Assembly (NCBI GenBank): GCA_012729455.1
Contig: JAAYDC010000021.1
Location: 1 to 42,306 of the forward strand
Reading direction: 5' to 3'
DNA: 42,306 nucleotides
Origin: Chloroflexota bacterium
GTDB lineage: Bacteria; Chloroflexota; Anaerolineae; UBA1429
Every line of letters begins with the position of its first letter. Within the stretch, counting starts at the first letter, position 1. The notes under the pieces were generated by a model. That model made no database searches. It worked only from the letters and a program-made list of their open reading frames with translations, and had not been told where the DNA came from. Shown here piece by piece: positions 16,097 through 24,394 of the stretch. The position numbers and the translations under genes are program-made.

Positions 16097-18235
16097 ATGC
16101 TAAACAAGCTGCGTCATCCGCTGATCATGGGCTCGCAATACTATCGCGCCCCCACCCCGGCGCGCGCCGAGTGGCGTCGCGACCTGCAGGGCCTTGCCGA
16201 CCAGGGCCTCAACACGATCAAGATCTGGGCACAGTGGCGCTGGAACACGCCCGCCCCTGGCGAATACCATTTCGACGACATTCTCGAACTGCTCGATATC
16301 TCAGAGGAGGTCGGCATCCAGGTGATCATCAACACCATCACCGATGTGGCGCCGGCCTGGATCGACCAGCAGTATCCGGATTGCCGTATGCTCACCCTTG
16401 GCGGGCGCACGCTGGGGCCGCAGACGAATGGTCCGCGCCCGATTAACGGCGCCCCCAGCCCCTGTTATCATCATCAGGCGGTCATGCAGCACTCGTACGA
16501 TTTCCTGCGCGCGTGTGTGCAAGCTTGTGCAGATAAACCCGCCCTGGCGGTTTGGGACGTGTGGAACGAGCCCGAGCTGACGGAAGCGATCGCCCGCGAG
16601 CCGATCCTTGAAAACCTGGTGTGCTATTGCCCGCACTCGCGCGCCGCCTTCCTGGTGTGGCTGCGTGCCAAATACGGCGATTCGCTGGATGCTCTCAACA
16701 ATGCCTGGTCGCGCAACTATCGCCACTGGGAAGAGCTAGAGCTTCCGCGCTCGTATGAGACGTTCAAGGATATGATCGACTGGCGGCGCTTTTTCGTTGA
16801 TACCATCACCGAAGAGTTCCGCACGCGGGTGCACATCGTGCGCGAGCTTGATCCCAATCACCTCGTCATGACCCACACGGTGCCCTTCCCGATCTTTAAC
16901 CTGATCACGTGTGCCTCGGACGACTTTGCCATGGCTGAGGATTGCGACCTGTTCGGCAACTCGGCCGGCTCGAGCCCCAACGCGGCCGACCTGCTGGCAT
17001 CCGCGGCCCAGGGGCGCCCGGTGATCAATGCCGAGATCCACGCCATGGGCGGCTCGACCTTTCACCAAAACCGCCCCTTGAGCGATCTGGCGACCGACCG
17101 CTACATCCTGCCGCAGCTGGCTCATGACATCAAAGGCTTTGTCTTTTGGCAATACCGCCCCGAGCTGTTGGGCAACGAATCGCCCAACTGGGGCCTCACC
17201 GACCCGGCCGGTAACCCGACCCCTTGGCTGGCTCGCTTATCGGTACTCAACCATGCCCTGCAGGAACGCCGCGATTTTCTCCTGGCAGCCCGCAATCGTG
17301 AGCCCGAGGTGGGCATCCTGATCGACCCTGAGAACGAGATTTTCCAGTGGTGCATCGCCCACAACACCAACTATTACGCCAACGACGTGGTGGGCATCTA
17401 CAATGCCTTGTATAATGCCGGATACCGCGTGCAGTTTATGCATCCCACGCATGTGCCCGCCGCCCAGGATCTGCCGGTACTGTTTTGCCCTGCGCCCTAC
17501 TGGCTGCAGAGCGGCACCCTCGCCGCCCTTGATGGTTATGTCAAGAGTGGCGGCATTCTGGTGGCGGAGCCCAGCTTTGCGGGAATGAACCCTGCCAACG
17601 GCTGGCACACCCAGCTGCGCCCCGGCAACGGCTGGGAGGAGGCTTTTGGCTGCACCCAAGGATTTGTGCTGCAGCCCAATGCTTCCGAGTTTGATTCGTA
17701 TGTGGCTGCTTCGGGCACTGCGCAGGCTGCAGGCGCCCAGCTGAACGTCGAGCTGGATGGCCAACACTACAGCCTGAGCGCCTACCACCAGGTGTTTGAG
17801 CTCCTGCCGAACCGTGCCGAGGTGCTGGGGCGCTTTTCCAACGGCTGGGCAGGATTGGTTAGGGCACAGTATGGTGCCGGCACGCTCTATCTGGCGGGCA
17901 CCTATCTGGGCGGTGCTGCTGGCCAGCATCTGCCGGGCGCTGCAGAGCTGATCGCCGCCCTCGCTGAAACCCCGCAGGCGGCAGATCGCCCGCGTTCAGA
18001 GGGCGACCGCGTGCGTGTGGATGTGCTCACCGACGGCTCCAGCCAGCTGGTGATCGCCAACAGCCTCGTGGCCAGCGCGGGCAGTGCGGTGCTGCGCATT
18101 CCCGGTCTGCGCGCGCAGAAACTGGCGGATATCATCAGCGGTGAGAGCTGGCCGGTAACTTTCGTGAATGGAAGCGCACGCGTGGAGCTGCCTTTTGAAG
18201 CGTCGCAGGTGCGTGTACTCGAACTCACCGATTAG
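16097..18235 (+). CDS. GH42 beta-galactosidase
   Basis: 712-aa cytosolic glycosidase of family GH42. Residues 1-~390 form the TIM barrel with acid/base E158 in WDVWNEPE and candidate nucleophile E313 in INAEIHAMGG. Residues ~400-600 form the trimerisation domain (VGILIDPENEIFQW, then VLFCPAPYWLQSG and GGILVAEPSF), and the rest is a small beta domain. Residue positions agree well with A4 beta-galactosidase (E141/E312). Cys-containing YCPHSRAAFLVWLRAKYG is a normal GH42 element. AGGAG precedes the ATG. Operon partners suggest that released galactose, arabinose or uronic acid derivatives are oxidised by the flavoprotein and dehydrated by the enolase-superfamily protein. Confidence 0.9.
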   Translation: MLNKLRHPLIMGSQYYRAPTPARAEWRRDLQGLADQGLNTIKIWAQWRWNTPAPGEYHFDDILELLDISEEVGIQVIINTITDVAPAWIDQQYPDCRMLTLGGRTLGPQTNGPRPINGAPSPCYHHQAVMQHSYDFLRACVQACADKPALAVWDVWNEPELTEAIAREPILENLVCYCPHSRAAFLVWLRAKYGDSLDALNNAWSRNYRHWEELELPRSYETFKDMIDWRRFFVDTITEEFRTRVHIVRELDPNHLVMTHTVPFPIFNLITCASDDFAMAEDCDLFGNSAGSSPNAADLLASAAQGRPVINAEIHAMGGSTFHQNRPLSDLATDRYILPQLAHDIKGFVFWQYRPELLGNESPNWGLTDPAGNPTPWLARLSVLNHALQERRDFLLAARNREPEVGILIDPENEIFQWCIAHNTNYYANDVVGIYNALYNAGYRVQFMHPTHVPAAQDLPVLFCPAPYWLQSGTLAALDGYVKSGGILVAEPSFAGMNPANGWHTQLRPGNGWEEAFGCTQGFVLQPNASEFDSYVAASGTAQAAGAQLNVELDGQHYSLSAYHQVFELLPNRAEVLGRFSNGWAGLVRAQYGAGTLYLAGTYLGGAAGQHLPGAAELIAALAETPQAADRPRSEGDRVRVDVLTDGSSQLVIANSLVASAGSAVLRIPGLRAQKLADIISGESWPVTFVNGSARVELPFEASQVRVLELTD

Positions 18236-18244
18236 GGAGGTACT

Positions 18245-18769
18245 ATGGCATTCAACGTCAAAAAGCGCGGCCGCCTGACCTATTACTACAATGGCGACCA
18301 TCCTACCCTCTCTGCCCTGGTGACAGAAGATCTCGGCGGCGGAGTGTTAAAGTGCTACCTGGCTGGCCTAACGGGCGGCTACTCGGCCAAGGGGGTGCTG
18401 GAACTTGAAGAGCTCGTCAGCATGGACCCCGAACGCGAGATTCCGCTCGTTTTTCGCTGCTGGGAGCTATGGCTGCAGGAAGCCGGCGTCTGTGAGGATA
18501 TCAGCCAGGTCGATTTTATCGAGGTGCACGCCTTTGGCTGCCTGCCCAAAGCACCTAATCCGGTGCTGGATCCGGCCGGCTATGCCGCCGAGTGTGAACG
18601 TCTGCGCCGCGAGTACGCCAAGGCATACTCGGGCTTTTTCGCTGAACGCTGCCCAGAGTGCGGCGTGCCGGCGCGCTTTACCGTGCATGTCGTGGATGTG
18701 CCCGATACTGCCGCCTCGTACGAGTTTTACGGTGTGGCGCTCTACCAGCCCGAGCTGCACACAACCTGA
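18245..18769 (+). CDS. Unknown protein in the GH42 operon
   Basis: 174-aa soluble protein that I do not recognise. It begins with a basic stretch (MAFNVKKRGRLTYYYNG), has a mixed alpha/beta composition, and carries one CPECG motif near residue 137 followed by a beta-rich end (ARFTVHVVDVPD). One CxxC alone could bind metal in a dimer or be redox active. GGGAGG-TACT-ATG supports the start. It sits 9 bases after the GH42 gene and 12 before the enolase-superfamily gene, so its product most likely serves the same pathway. Confidence 0.75.
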   Translation: MAFNVKKRGRLTYYYNGDHPTLSALVTEDLGGGVLKCYLAGLTGGYSAKGVLELEELVSMDPEREIPLVFRCWELWLQEAGVCEDISQVDFIEVHAFGCLPKAPNPVLDPAGYAAECERLRREYAKAYSGFFAERCPECGVPARFTVHVVDVPDTAASYEFYGVALYQPELHTT

Positions 18770-18781
18770 AAGGGGCTTGTC

Positions 18782-20155
18782 ATGACCCAGAATGCTGACG
18801 CACCGCTCGTTCTGGAAGGCTCGTTCAAGCGCGCCTCGGCGCCCTCGCAGCTGCGCATCACTGATATCCGGATTGCGCACGTGACGGGCGCCCCCATGCG
18901 CTGCCCGTTGATCAAGATGACCACCAACCAGGGCATCGAGGGCTACGGCGAGGTGCGCGATGCCGCGAGCCCGCAATATGCCGCCATGCTGCGCCGCCAC
19001 CTGATCGGCGAGAACCCCTGCGATGTCGACCGTCTTTTTCGGCGCATCAAGCAGTTTGGCGGACACGCGCGCCAGGGCGGCGGAGTCTCAGGCATCGAGG
19101 TAGCCCTCATGGATCTGGCCGGCAAGGCCTATGGGGTGCCCTGTTACCAGCTGATGGGAGGCAAGTTCCGCGACTGCATCCGCATCTATTGTGATACCGA
19201 TACCCACGGGCGCCCCGACGGCCGGGCTATGGGCGAAGCCCTGTGCAAGCGCATGCAGCGCGGCTTTACCTTTTTAAAGATGGATCTGGGCATCAGCCAG
19301 CTGGCTGGCACGACCGGCACGATCAGCGCCCCGCTGGGCTACCTGGAATCGATCGCCAAGCTGCAGCGCCAGACGCGCGAGGCCGCCGATGAGGCTGCGC
19401 CTGCCGAGGCTCGCCGGCGCCTGTACGACGCCAACAATGTGCCGCATCCCTTTACCGGCATCCACCTGACCGAAAAGGGGCTGGATGCCCTGGAGGCCTA
19501 TGTGGCGGAGGTGCGCAGCGTCATCGGCGATGAGGTGCCCCTGGCGGTCGACCATCTGGGGCACATCGCGGTCGAGGATGTAATCAACCTGGCGCGCCGT
19601 GTCGAAAAGTATCACCTCGCCTGGCTGGAGGATGCCATACCTTGGCAGTATACCGACCAGTACCTGCGCCTGAGCCAGTCGACTACCGTGCCGATCTGCA
19701 CCGGCGAGGATATCTACCTGAAGGAGGGCTTTCGGCCGCTCCTCGAGGCGCGCGCAGTCTCGGTCATCCACCCCGACCTGCTGACTGCCGGCGGGATGCT
19801 GGAGACGAAAAAGATCTCGGACCTCGCGCTTGAGCACGGGGTGGCGATGGCCATGCACATGGCTGAATCGCCCATCGGCGCGCTGGCTGCCGTGCACACT
19901 GCGGCTGCCTGCGAAAACTTTTATGTGCTCGAATACCATTCGGCGGATGTTGACTGGTGGGATGACCTGGTGTTGGGCGCCGCCAAACCGCTGGTGCAGC
20001 AGGGTTTTATCACCGTTCCTGAGCAGCCCGGACTGGGGATTGAATCGCTTAATGACGAGTTGATTGCGCAGCATATAGATCCGACCAGCCCTGAAGTATG
20101 GACGCCCACCGATGAGTGGGATAGCGACTGGTCGCACGACCGCCTGTGGAGTTAA
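18782..20155 (+). CDS. Enolase-superfamily dehydratase-like protein (mandelate racemase type)
   Basis: 457-aa enolase-superfamily protein, related to galactonate/mannonate-type dehydratases. The Mg2+ ligands are D257 (AVDHLGH), E283 (WLEDAIP) and E309 (CTGEDIY); K166-M-D168 lies on the second strand and H359 is in AMHMAESPIG. About 60 residues (169-228, with TGTISAPLGYLESIAK) are inserted between the second and third barrel strands, which accounts for its greater length compared with the 12771 protein. The N terminus has about 25 residues before the capping domain. Last gene of the four-gene operon; an intrinsic terminator follows at 20223. Exact substrate unknown. Confidence 0.87.
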   Translation: MTQNADAPLVLEGSFKRASAPSQLRITDIRIAHVTGAPMRCPLIKMTTNQGIEGYGEVRDAASPQYAAMLRRHLIGENPCDVDRLFRRIKQFGGHARQGGGVSGIEVALMDLAGKAYGVPCYQLMGGKFRDCIRIYCDTDTHGRPDGRAMGEALCKRMQRGFTFLKMDLGISQLAGTTGTISAPLGYLESIAKLQRQTREAADEAAPAEARRRLYDANNVPHPFTGIHLTEKGLDALEAYVAEVRSVIGDEVPLAVDHLGHIAVEDVINLARRVEKYHLAWLEDAIPWQYTDQYLRLSQSTTVPICTGEDIYLKEGFRPLLEARAVSVIHPDLLTAGGMLETKKISDLALEHGVAMAMHMAESPIGALAAVHTAAACENFYVLEYHSADVDWWDDLVLGAAKPLVQQGFITVPEQPGLGIESLNDELIAQHIDPTSPEVWTPTDEWDSDWSHDRLWS

Positions 20156-20222
20156 CGCACGACGGAGCCTGAAATCGGCAAGGTTCACACACGCCGATTC
20201 AAGTCTTTGCAAATCAAGTACT

Positions 20223-20255
20223 AAAAAGCAGAGGGTGCAAATAGCCTCTGCTTTT
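20223..20255 (+). terminator. Intrinsic terminator of the GH42 operon
   Basis: AAAAAGCAGAGG - loop of about 10 bases - CCTCTGCTTTT. Long A/T-flanked perfect stem, symmetrical, so it may work in both directions. It lies 68 bases after the enolase-superfamily stop codon. Confidence 0.85.
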
Positions 20256-20435
20256 AGTATATTTGAGTTTTCTCCAAAGACGCTTTACGCCCATACAGAG
20301 ACATTAGTAGAAAGCCATCGTTTCTACCTGTGTTTTTAATTGCTTTGCAGGTGTTCTTGAGGGTAGAAACCGTCCTTCTATCACCTTTTATTCTGAGCTA
20401 TTATTACGACAAGAGTAGTATGGCTTTTTTGTAAT
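20256..20435. other. AT-rich gene-free stretch
   Basis: Nothing recognisable: no good reading frame, promoter or tRNA. Base composition is clearly lower in G+C than the flanking operons, and the stretch continues into the pyridoxamine-phosphate-oxidase-like gene, so it probably arrived with it. Confidence 0.5.
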
Positions 20436-20468
20436 AGGGCGCGTACTTTAGGCACGCACGAACGCCCT
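20436..20468 (-). terminator. Possible terminator hairpin
   Basis: AGGGCG ... CGCCCT inverted repeat with further imperfect pairing inside (CGTGCG / ACGC), 12 bases past the stop of the minus-strand gene at 20480. There is no T tract directly after it on that strand, so function is uncertain. Confidence 0.4.
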
Positions 20469-20479
20469 GTTCATCACTT

Positions 20480-20884
20480 TTAAAAACTATATACTATCGG
20501 ATCTGTACCAAAAGAAGATATGACGGCTTTGGCATTTTTCAAGTAAAGAACTTCGCAATTTCCGTCATCTGCGGCGTAAAGGTCCTTTAATGTCGGGTTT
20601 TCGTCGAGCATGTGTTGTCTCGCTTCTGACCTGTCATCTTGAACGACTTCTGCCTCTATCCTAATCCAGGTGCCGTCACCTCTGCTGGCACAGATTTCAA
20701 TCTTGGGATTAGCTTTCATCTGCTTGAATACTGGCTTTATATTGCCGGTTTGGATATAAAACTTGTCCTCAAAATAACTTGTCGCCCCAAAGGGGCGAAC
20801 TCTGGGGCGATCGCCGTCCACAGTTGCAAGGAAAAACATGGGACAAAACTTTAGATAATCGATCGTTTCTCTAATATCATTCAT
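20480..20884 (-). CDS. Pyridoxamine 5'-phosphate oxidase-like FMN-binding protein
   Basis: 134-aa split-barrel flavin-binding protein. It has MFFLATVDGDRPRVRPFGA near residues 16-34, then KFYIQTGNIKPVFKQMKANP and ICASRGDGTWIRIEAEVV, a pattern of small PPOX-class proteins that are abundant in Clostridia. Start at 20884: AAGGAG lies about 9 bases upstream; an in-frame ATG at 20914 precedes the ribosome site and is not used. Its codon use and G+C differ strongly from its neighbours (26 G/C in the 60 bases from 20521), and it sits in an AT-rich island, so recent transfer is likely. It follows the glycyl radical enzyme gene by 109 bases in the same direction. Function is probably reduction or binding of a flavin or nitro compound; not certain. 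Confidence 0.85.
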   Translation of the reverse strand: MNDIRETIDYLKFCPMFFLATVDGDRPRVRPFGATSYFEDKFYIQTGNIKPVFKQMKANPKIEICASRGDGTWIRIEAEVVQDDRSEARQHMLDENPTLKDLYAADDGNCEVLYLKNAKAVISSFGTDPIVYSF

Positions 20885-20993
20885 TTCAGGAGTCTCCTTA
20901 TATTTCGACAACAAGCATTACATTACACACACTCTTTGATAGAGGGTTTGATGTATCAATTACTGAGGCCTAAAGCACCACCACCCTCTAACG

Positions 20994-23165
20994 CTATACC
21001 AGATATTCGGTGCGCTCCAGCACGGTGCGGCGCAGGGCGTCTGTGAGGTTGCGCCAGTATTCGGAATACCCGCCCACGCGCACAATCAGGTCGCCGTACT
21101 TTTCGGGTTCGGCCAGCGCGGCGCGCAGGGTCTCCTGGTCCACCACGGTGATCTGCATCTGCATGCCGCCCATGGCGAAATAGCTGCGCATCAGGTCGAG
21201 CATACGTTCGCGGTTTTCACCCACAAACATGCCCTTGTTGACGCGCATGTTCATCACCAGCGTGCCAGCCGCCTGCTCCTGTGGAATGCTGGCCACCGAG
21301 CGCAGCATAGCAGTGGGGCCATGCCGGTCGCGTCCGGCCACCGGACCGATCGAATCGGCGATCGCCTCACCGGCACGGCGTCCGTCTGGAGTGGCCATCA
21401 CGCGGGCACCGGCATCGGTATAGGTCACAAACAACAGGCAGGAGGGCAAAAAGCGCCCACCGCGCCAAGGGGTGTAGCGCTTGAACTCGCCGAACAACCC
21501 CTCCGTCAAACGCACGGCGATCTCGTCGGCAGCAGGCTGGTCGTTGCCGTAGCGCGGACACAGCGCGATGCGCAGCGCCAGCTCGCCATAGCCCTCGAAG
21601 TTGGCCTGCAGGGCACGCCACAGTTCCGGAGCTGTGATGTAACCGCTCTCAAAGACCAGCTCGCGGATGGCAGCCAGCGAATCGGTGACTGTCGCCAAGC
21701 CGCCGACATTGACCACACTCCAGTTGTAGCGCGCGCCGCCGGCATTAAACTCGCGTGCAACCTCCAGGCAGTCGTCGATCAGCAGGCTGCGCAGCGGATT
21801 CGGCTGCCATTCGGCGTGCAGTTCCTGGGCGCGGCTCACTCCGCTTGCCATGCGCGCCACCGCCGCGGCCATATCCGCCTGGAAGGCGTCTTCGAGCTCA
21901 CTATAGCTCGTCGCAGTGCTCAGGTGGCTCTCAAGGGTCTGTGAAAGGATCAGGGGCAGGTTGAGCCCGGCATCCAGAGAGCCGACATTGGAGCATCCAT
22001 GCACCATCGTCTCGGTGCAGCCGCCGAATGCCAGGCTGGGCAGGTCTTCCGGACGAATACCCAGCCCTGCCGCCTCCACAGCGCGGTAATAGGCCGCCTC
22101 GTTATAGAGCGCCGGGATGCCGCTGCCCGAGGCGATCGCGTCCAGGGCGGCCTCCAGCACCTCGGCGGGGGCGTCGTGCGTGACCCGCAGCGCCAGATTG
22201 GGCCGGCGATGCCCCGGCACGGCGCGCAAACACGCAAGTGTAAGAGCGTTGGCAGCCGAACGGCCGTTGATATCGCTGCCGCCGATGGCAGTGTTCCAGC
22301 CGTCGTTGGCGTCGACATTGCTCCACATCAGGCTCATCAGCTCGGTGCCCTGATCCTCGCTGAGCAGGCCGGCAGCCAGATCGCGCTCATAGAGGACGCC
22401 CAGATCCTGGTCGAGGCGGCCAAGGTTGTCGCAGCCATCCAGATAGTAGAGCCAGTTGGTCGCCACCAACCCCTCGTAAAAGGTCTCCGCCGGCTGCCAG
22501 GGCACCTTGCGCAGAGCATTCACCAGGCGCGCCAGACTGGCGCGGTCGCTCGGGTCGCGCGGATTCAGGCCCTCCAGATAGGCCAGCGTGCGAGCATGCA
22601 TGACGCGGATACCCTCAAGCGTATCCGCCATGGCACGATAGAACGCGCCGGCTTCGCTGTCGCCGTCCGCTTCAGCCTGTGCCAAACCTGCCTGCACGCG
22701 CTCCTCATAGCGGACGAGCCCTTTACGCAACACCCGCCCATAGTTGATGATCGAGTGCGTATAGTTGGCTCCGCCGAGGGTCAGGTCGCTGTCGATAGCC
22801 GCTGACGGCACCGGATAGACGCCCAGGCTATCGCGCAGGGCGGCGTATACGGCCGACTCCTCGGCACGCTTGTTGAGCGTGCTGCGATTGACCGTCATCG
22901 ATGACGAATAATGAAACTGGATCGCGCTGCCCTGGCTAAAGTAGCTCCTGCGCCCCGCAGGATAGAGCGCCTCGCCATGCCAGGCGGGGAGCTCGCAATG
23001 CTCGATTTGCATCCGCCAGCCGCGTGCCATGCGCTCGGTGACATTGCCATCGCACGCCAGAAAACCAGCTGCGAGGTATTCCCCCGCCTCGATCAGTGCA
23101 TCAACCGCAGTTGGTTCCCAGGCTTCGGGCAGGTGGAAGGCAGTTGGTTCAGGATTGTTCATCAT
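20994..23165 (-). CDS. Glycyl radical enzyme (pyruvate formate-lyase-like), unknown substrate
   Basis: 723-aa member of the glycyl radical enzyme family. The C-terminal radical site is VRVGGYSEYW with G699. The thiyl Cys/general base pair is C383-T-E385 in FGGCTETMVHGC. Both positions are those of dehydratase/lyase-type glycyl radical enzymes (GCxE), not of PFL with its Cys-Cys pair. The protein is shorter than CutC, PFL or glycerol dehydratase (760-850 aa). No radical-SAM activating enzyme is next to it or elsewhere in the window. The start codon is ATG 23165 or the adjacent ATG 23162; the Shine-Dalgarno (AAGG) is weak. Divergent from an Old Yellow Enzyme gene over a 53-base promoter/operator region. 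Confidence 0.88.
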   Translation of the reverse strand: MMNNPEPTAFHLPEAWEPTAVDALIEAGEYLAAGFLACDGNVTERMARGWRMQIEHCELPAWHGEALYPAGRRSYFSQGSAIQFHYSSSMTVNRSTLNKRAEESAVYAALRDSLGVYPVPSAAIDSDLTLGGANYTHSIINYGRVLRKGLVRYEERVQAGLAQAEADGDSEAGAFYRAMADTLEGIRVMHARTLAYLEGLNPRDPSDRASLARLVNALRKVPWQPAETFYEGLVATNWLYYLDGCDNLGRLDQDLGVLYERDLAAGLLSEDQGTELMSLMWSNVDANDGWNTAIGGSDINGRSAANALTLACLRAVPGHRRPNLALRVTHDAPAEVLEAALDAIASGSGIPALYNEAAYYRAVEAAGLGIRPEDLPSLAFGGCTETMVHGCSNVGSLDAGLNLPLILSQTLESHLSTATSYSELEDAFQADMAAAVARMASGVSRAQELHAEWQPNPLRSLLIDDCLEVAREFNAGGARYNWSVVNVGGLATVTDSLAAIRELVFESGYITAPELWRALQANFEGYGELALRIALCPRYGNDQPAADEIAVRLTEGLFGEFKRYTPWRGGRFLPSCLLFVTYTDAGARVMATPDGRRAGEAIADSIGPVAGRDRHGPTAMLRSVASIPQEQAAGTLVMNMRVNKGMFVGENRERMLDLMRSYFAMGGMQMQITVVDQETLRAALAEPEKYGDLIVRVGGYSEYWRNLTDALRRTVLERTEYLV

Positions 23166-23170
23166 GCACC

Positions 23171-23199
23171 TTGTCAGGATAGGCTGTTCTGGCTAGTAT
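23171..23199 (+). promoter_or_regulatory. Promoter of the Old Yellow Enzyme gene
   Basis: TTGTCA (23171-23176), 17-base spacer, TAGTAT (23194-23199). Expected transcription start near 23206 would give a leader of only about 13 bases to ATG 23219 or 25 to ATG 23231. Confidence 0.55.
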
Positions 23200-23214
23200 T
23201 CTGGCACAATACTA
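23194..23214. repeat. Perfect inverted repeat, candidate operator
   Basis: TAGTATT-CTGGCAC-AATACTA: two perfect 7-base arms with a 7-base centre, covering the -10 box of the plus-strand promoter between two divergent redox genes. Size and position suit a dimeric repressor site; the regulator is not in the window. Confidence 0.5.
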
Positions 23215-23218
23215 CAAG

Positions 23219-24346
23219 ATGTGCAACCACATGGACAACAACACCTTGCTATTTCGCCCGCTGCTGGTCGGCAGCCTGCAGCTGCCCAACCGTCTGGTGC
23301 GTTCTGCCACCGCAGAGCGGTTGGTGCTGGATACCACAGACACGCCCTCGCCGCGGCTGGCGGCTATGTACGAAGCCATCGCGCGCGGCGGTACGGGCAC
23401 GATCATCACCGGACATGTCTACGTGACCAGCTCCGGACAGTGCCACAACGAGATGTGTTCGCTGGCTGACGATGCCATGATCGACCACTGGCGCGCCATC
23501 ATCGCGCCCTCACAAGCTGCTGGTGCCCGGGTGATCGCGCAGATCAACCACGGCGGGGCCAGCTGCGACCAGAAACTCCATTCCGTCAGGGTATCGCCCT
23601 CGGGCGTAGCGACCAACCAGGAAGGCCGCTCACGCGCACTGACATCCGGCGAGATTGATGCCACCATTGCGGCATTTGGTGCCGCGGCACGGCGCGCACG
23701 CGAGGCCGGGTTCGATGGCGTACAGCTGCATGGCGCGCATGGCTACCTGGTGAGCCAGTTTCTGATGCAGGCCACCAACAGACGCGACGATGCCTGGGGC
23801 GGAGACGCAACCCGCCGGCGGGCCTTTTTGCTGGCGATCATCGCCGAGGCACGGACGCAGGTCGGGCCAGATTATCCGTTATGGCTCAAACTGGGGGTAG
23901 CCGGTACGCCCAGCAACGGGCTGCCGATCGAAGAGGGCGCTGCCGCGGCAGCCGCTAGTTTTGCTGCCGGAGTCGACTGCATCGAGATCTCGCACGCCCT
24001 GGGGATGCCAAACAACGTGAACCCCACCGAGCCATTGTTGTTGCCGCAGGCGCAGGCGGTGCGCGCTGCCTGCGGGCTAGACGCGCCCCTCGCGCTGGTG
24101 AATGGATTCCGCACACGTGTCGCGATGGAAGCGGTGCTCGCGTCCGGCGTGGCGCAACTGGTCTCGCTAAGCCGCCCGCTGATCGCAGAGCCCGCCCTGG
24201 GGTTGAACCTGCAACAGGGCGCCGAACGCCTGTTATGCACGCGCTGCGGGCGCTGCTGGCCAACCGGGCTGGGGGCCGGGATAGCCTGTAATAACCCATC
24301 GGTCCAGAAAAAGGTGCGTGCGCGTACTCGCACGCTTGGCGCTTAA
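23219..24346 (+). CDS. Old Yellow Enzyme family NADH:flavin oxidoreductase
   Basis: 375-aa FMN TIM-barrel oxidoreductase. N-terminal LLVGSLQLPNRLVRSATAER, then QINHGGA, the HGAHGYLVSQFL substrate-site motif, NRRDDAWGG and the C-terminal phosphate-binding part VNGFRTRVAMEAVL and LSRPLIAEP. The end holds C-x2-C-x2-C-x10-C (CTRCGRCW ... GIACNNPS), like the [4Fe-4S] site of the dienoyl-CoA reductase/TMADH branch, but the protein stops there without the FAD/NAD domains of that branch. Two starts are possible (23219 and 23231); neither has a clear Shine-Dalgarno sequence. Probably reduces an activated alkene; substrate unknown. Confidence 0.87.
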   Translation: MCNHMDNNTLLFRPLLVGSLQLPNRLVRSATAERLVLDTTDTPSPRLAAMYEAIARGGTGTIITGHVYVTSSGQCHNEMCSLADDAMIDHWRAIIAPSQAAGARVIAQINHGGASCDQKLHSVRVSPSGVATNQEGRSRALTSGEIDATIAAFGAAARRAREAGFDGVQLHGAHGYLVSQFLMQATNRRDDAWGGDATRRRAFLLAIIAEARTQVGPDYPLWLKLGVAGTPSNGLPIEEGAAAAAASFAAGVDCIEISHALGMPNNVNPTEPLLLPQAQAVRAACGLDAPLALVNGFRTRVAMEAVLASGVAQLVSLSRPLIAEPALGLNLQQGAERLLCTRCGRCWPTGLGAGIACNNPSVQKKVRARTRTLGA

Positions 24347-24394
24347 CGCAGAATCGGTTAAGCTGTTACTATCACCAAATACAGAGGTTGCTCT

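Noticed and set aside
19274-20212. Long open reading frame antisense to the enolase-superfamily gene
   Set aside because: It mirrors a strong coding gene, has no family motif or ribosome site, and is a usual effect of high G+C.
20994-23165. Pyruvate formate-lyase as the identity of the glycyl radical enzyme
   Set aside because: PFL has an adjacent Cys-Cys pair; here the site is C383-T-E385, the dehydratase/lyase type.
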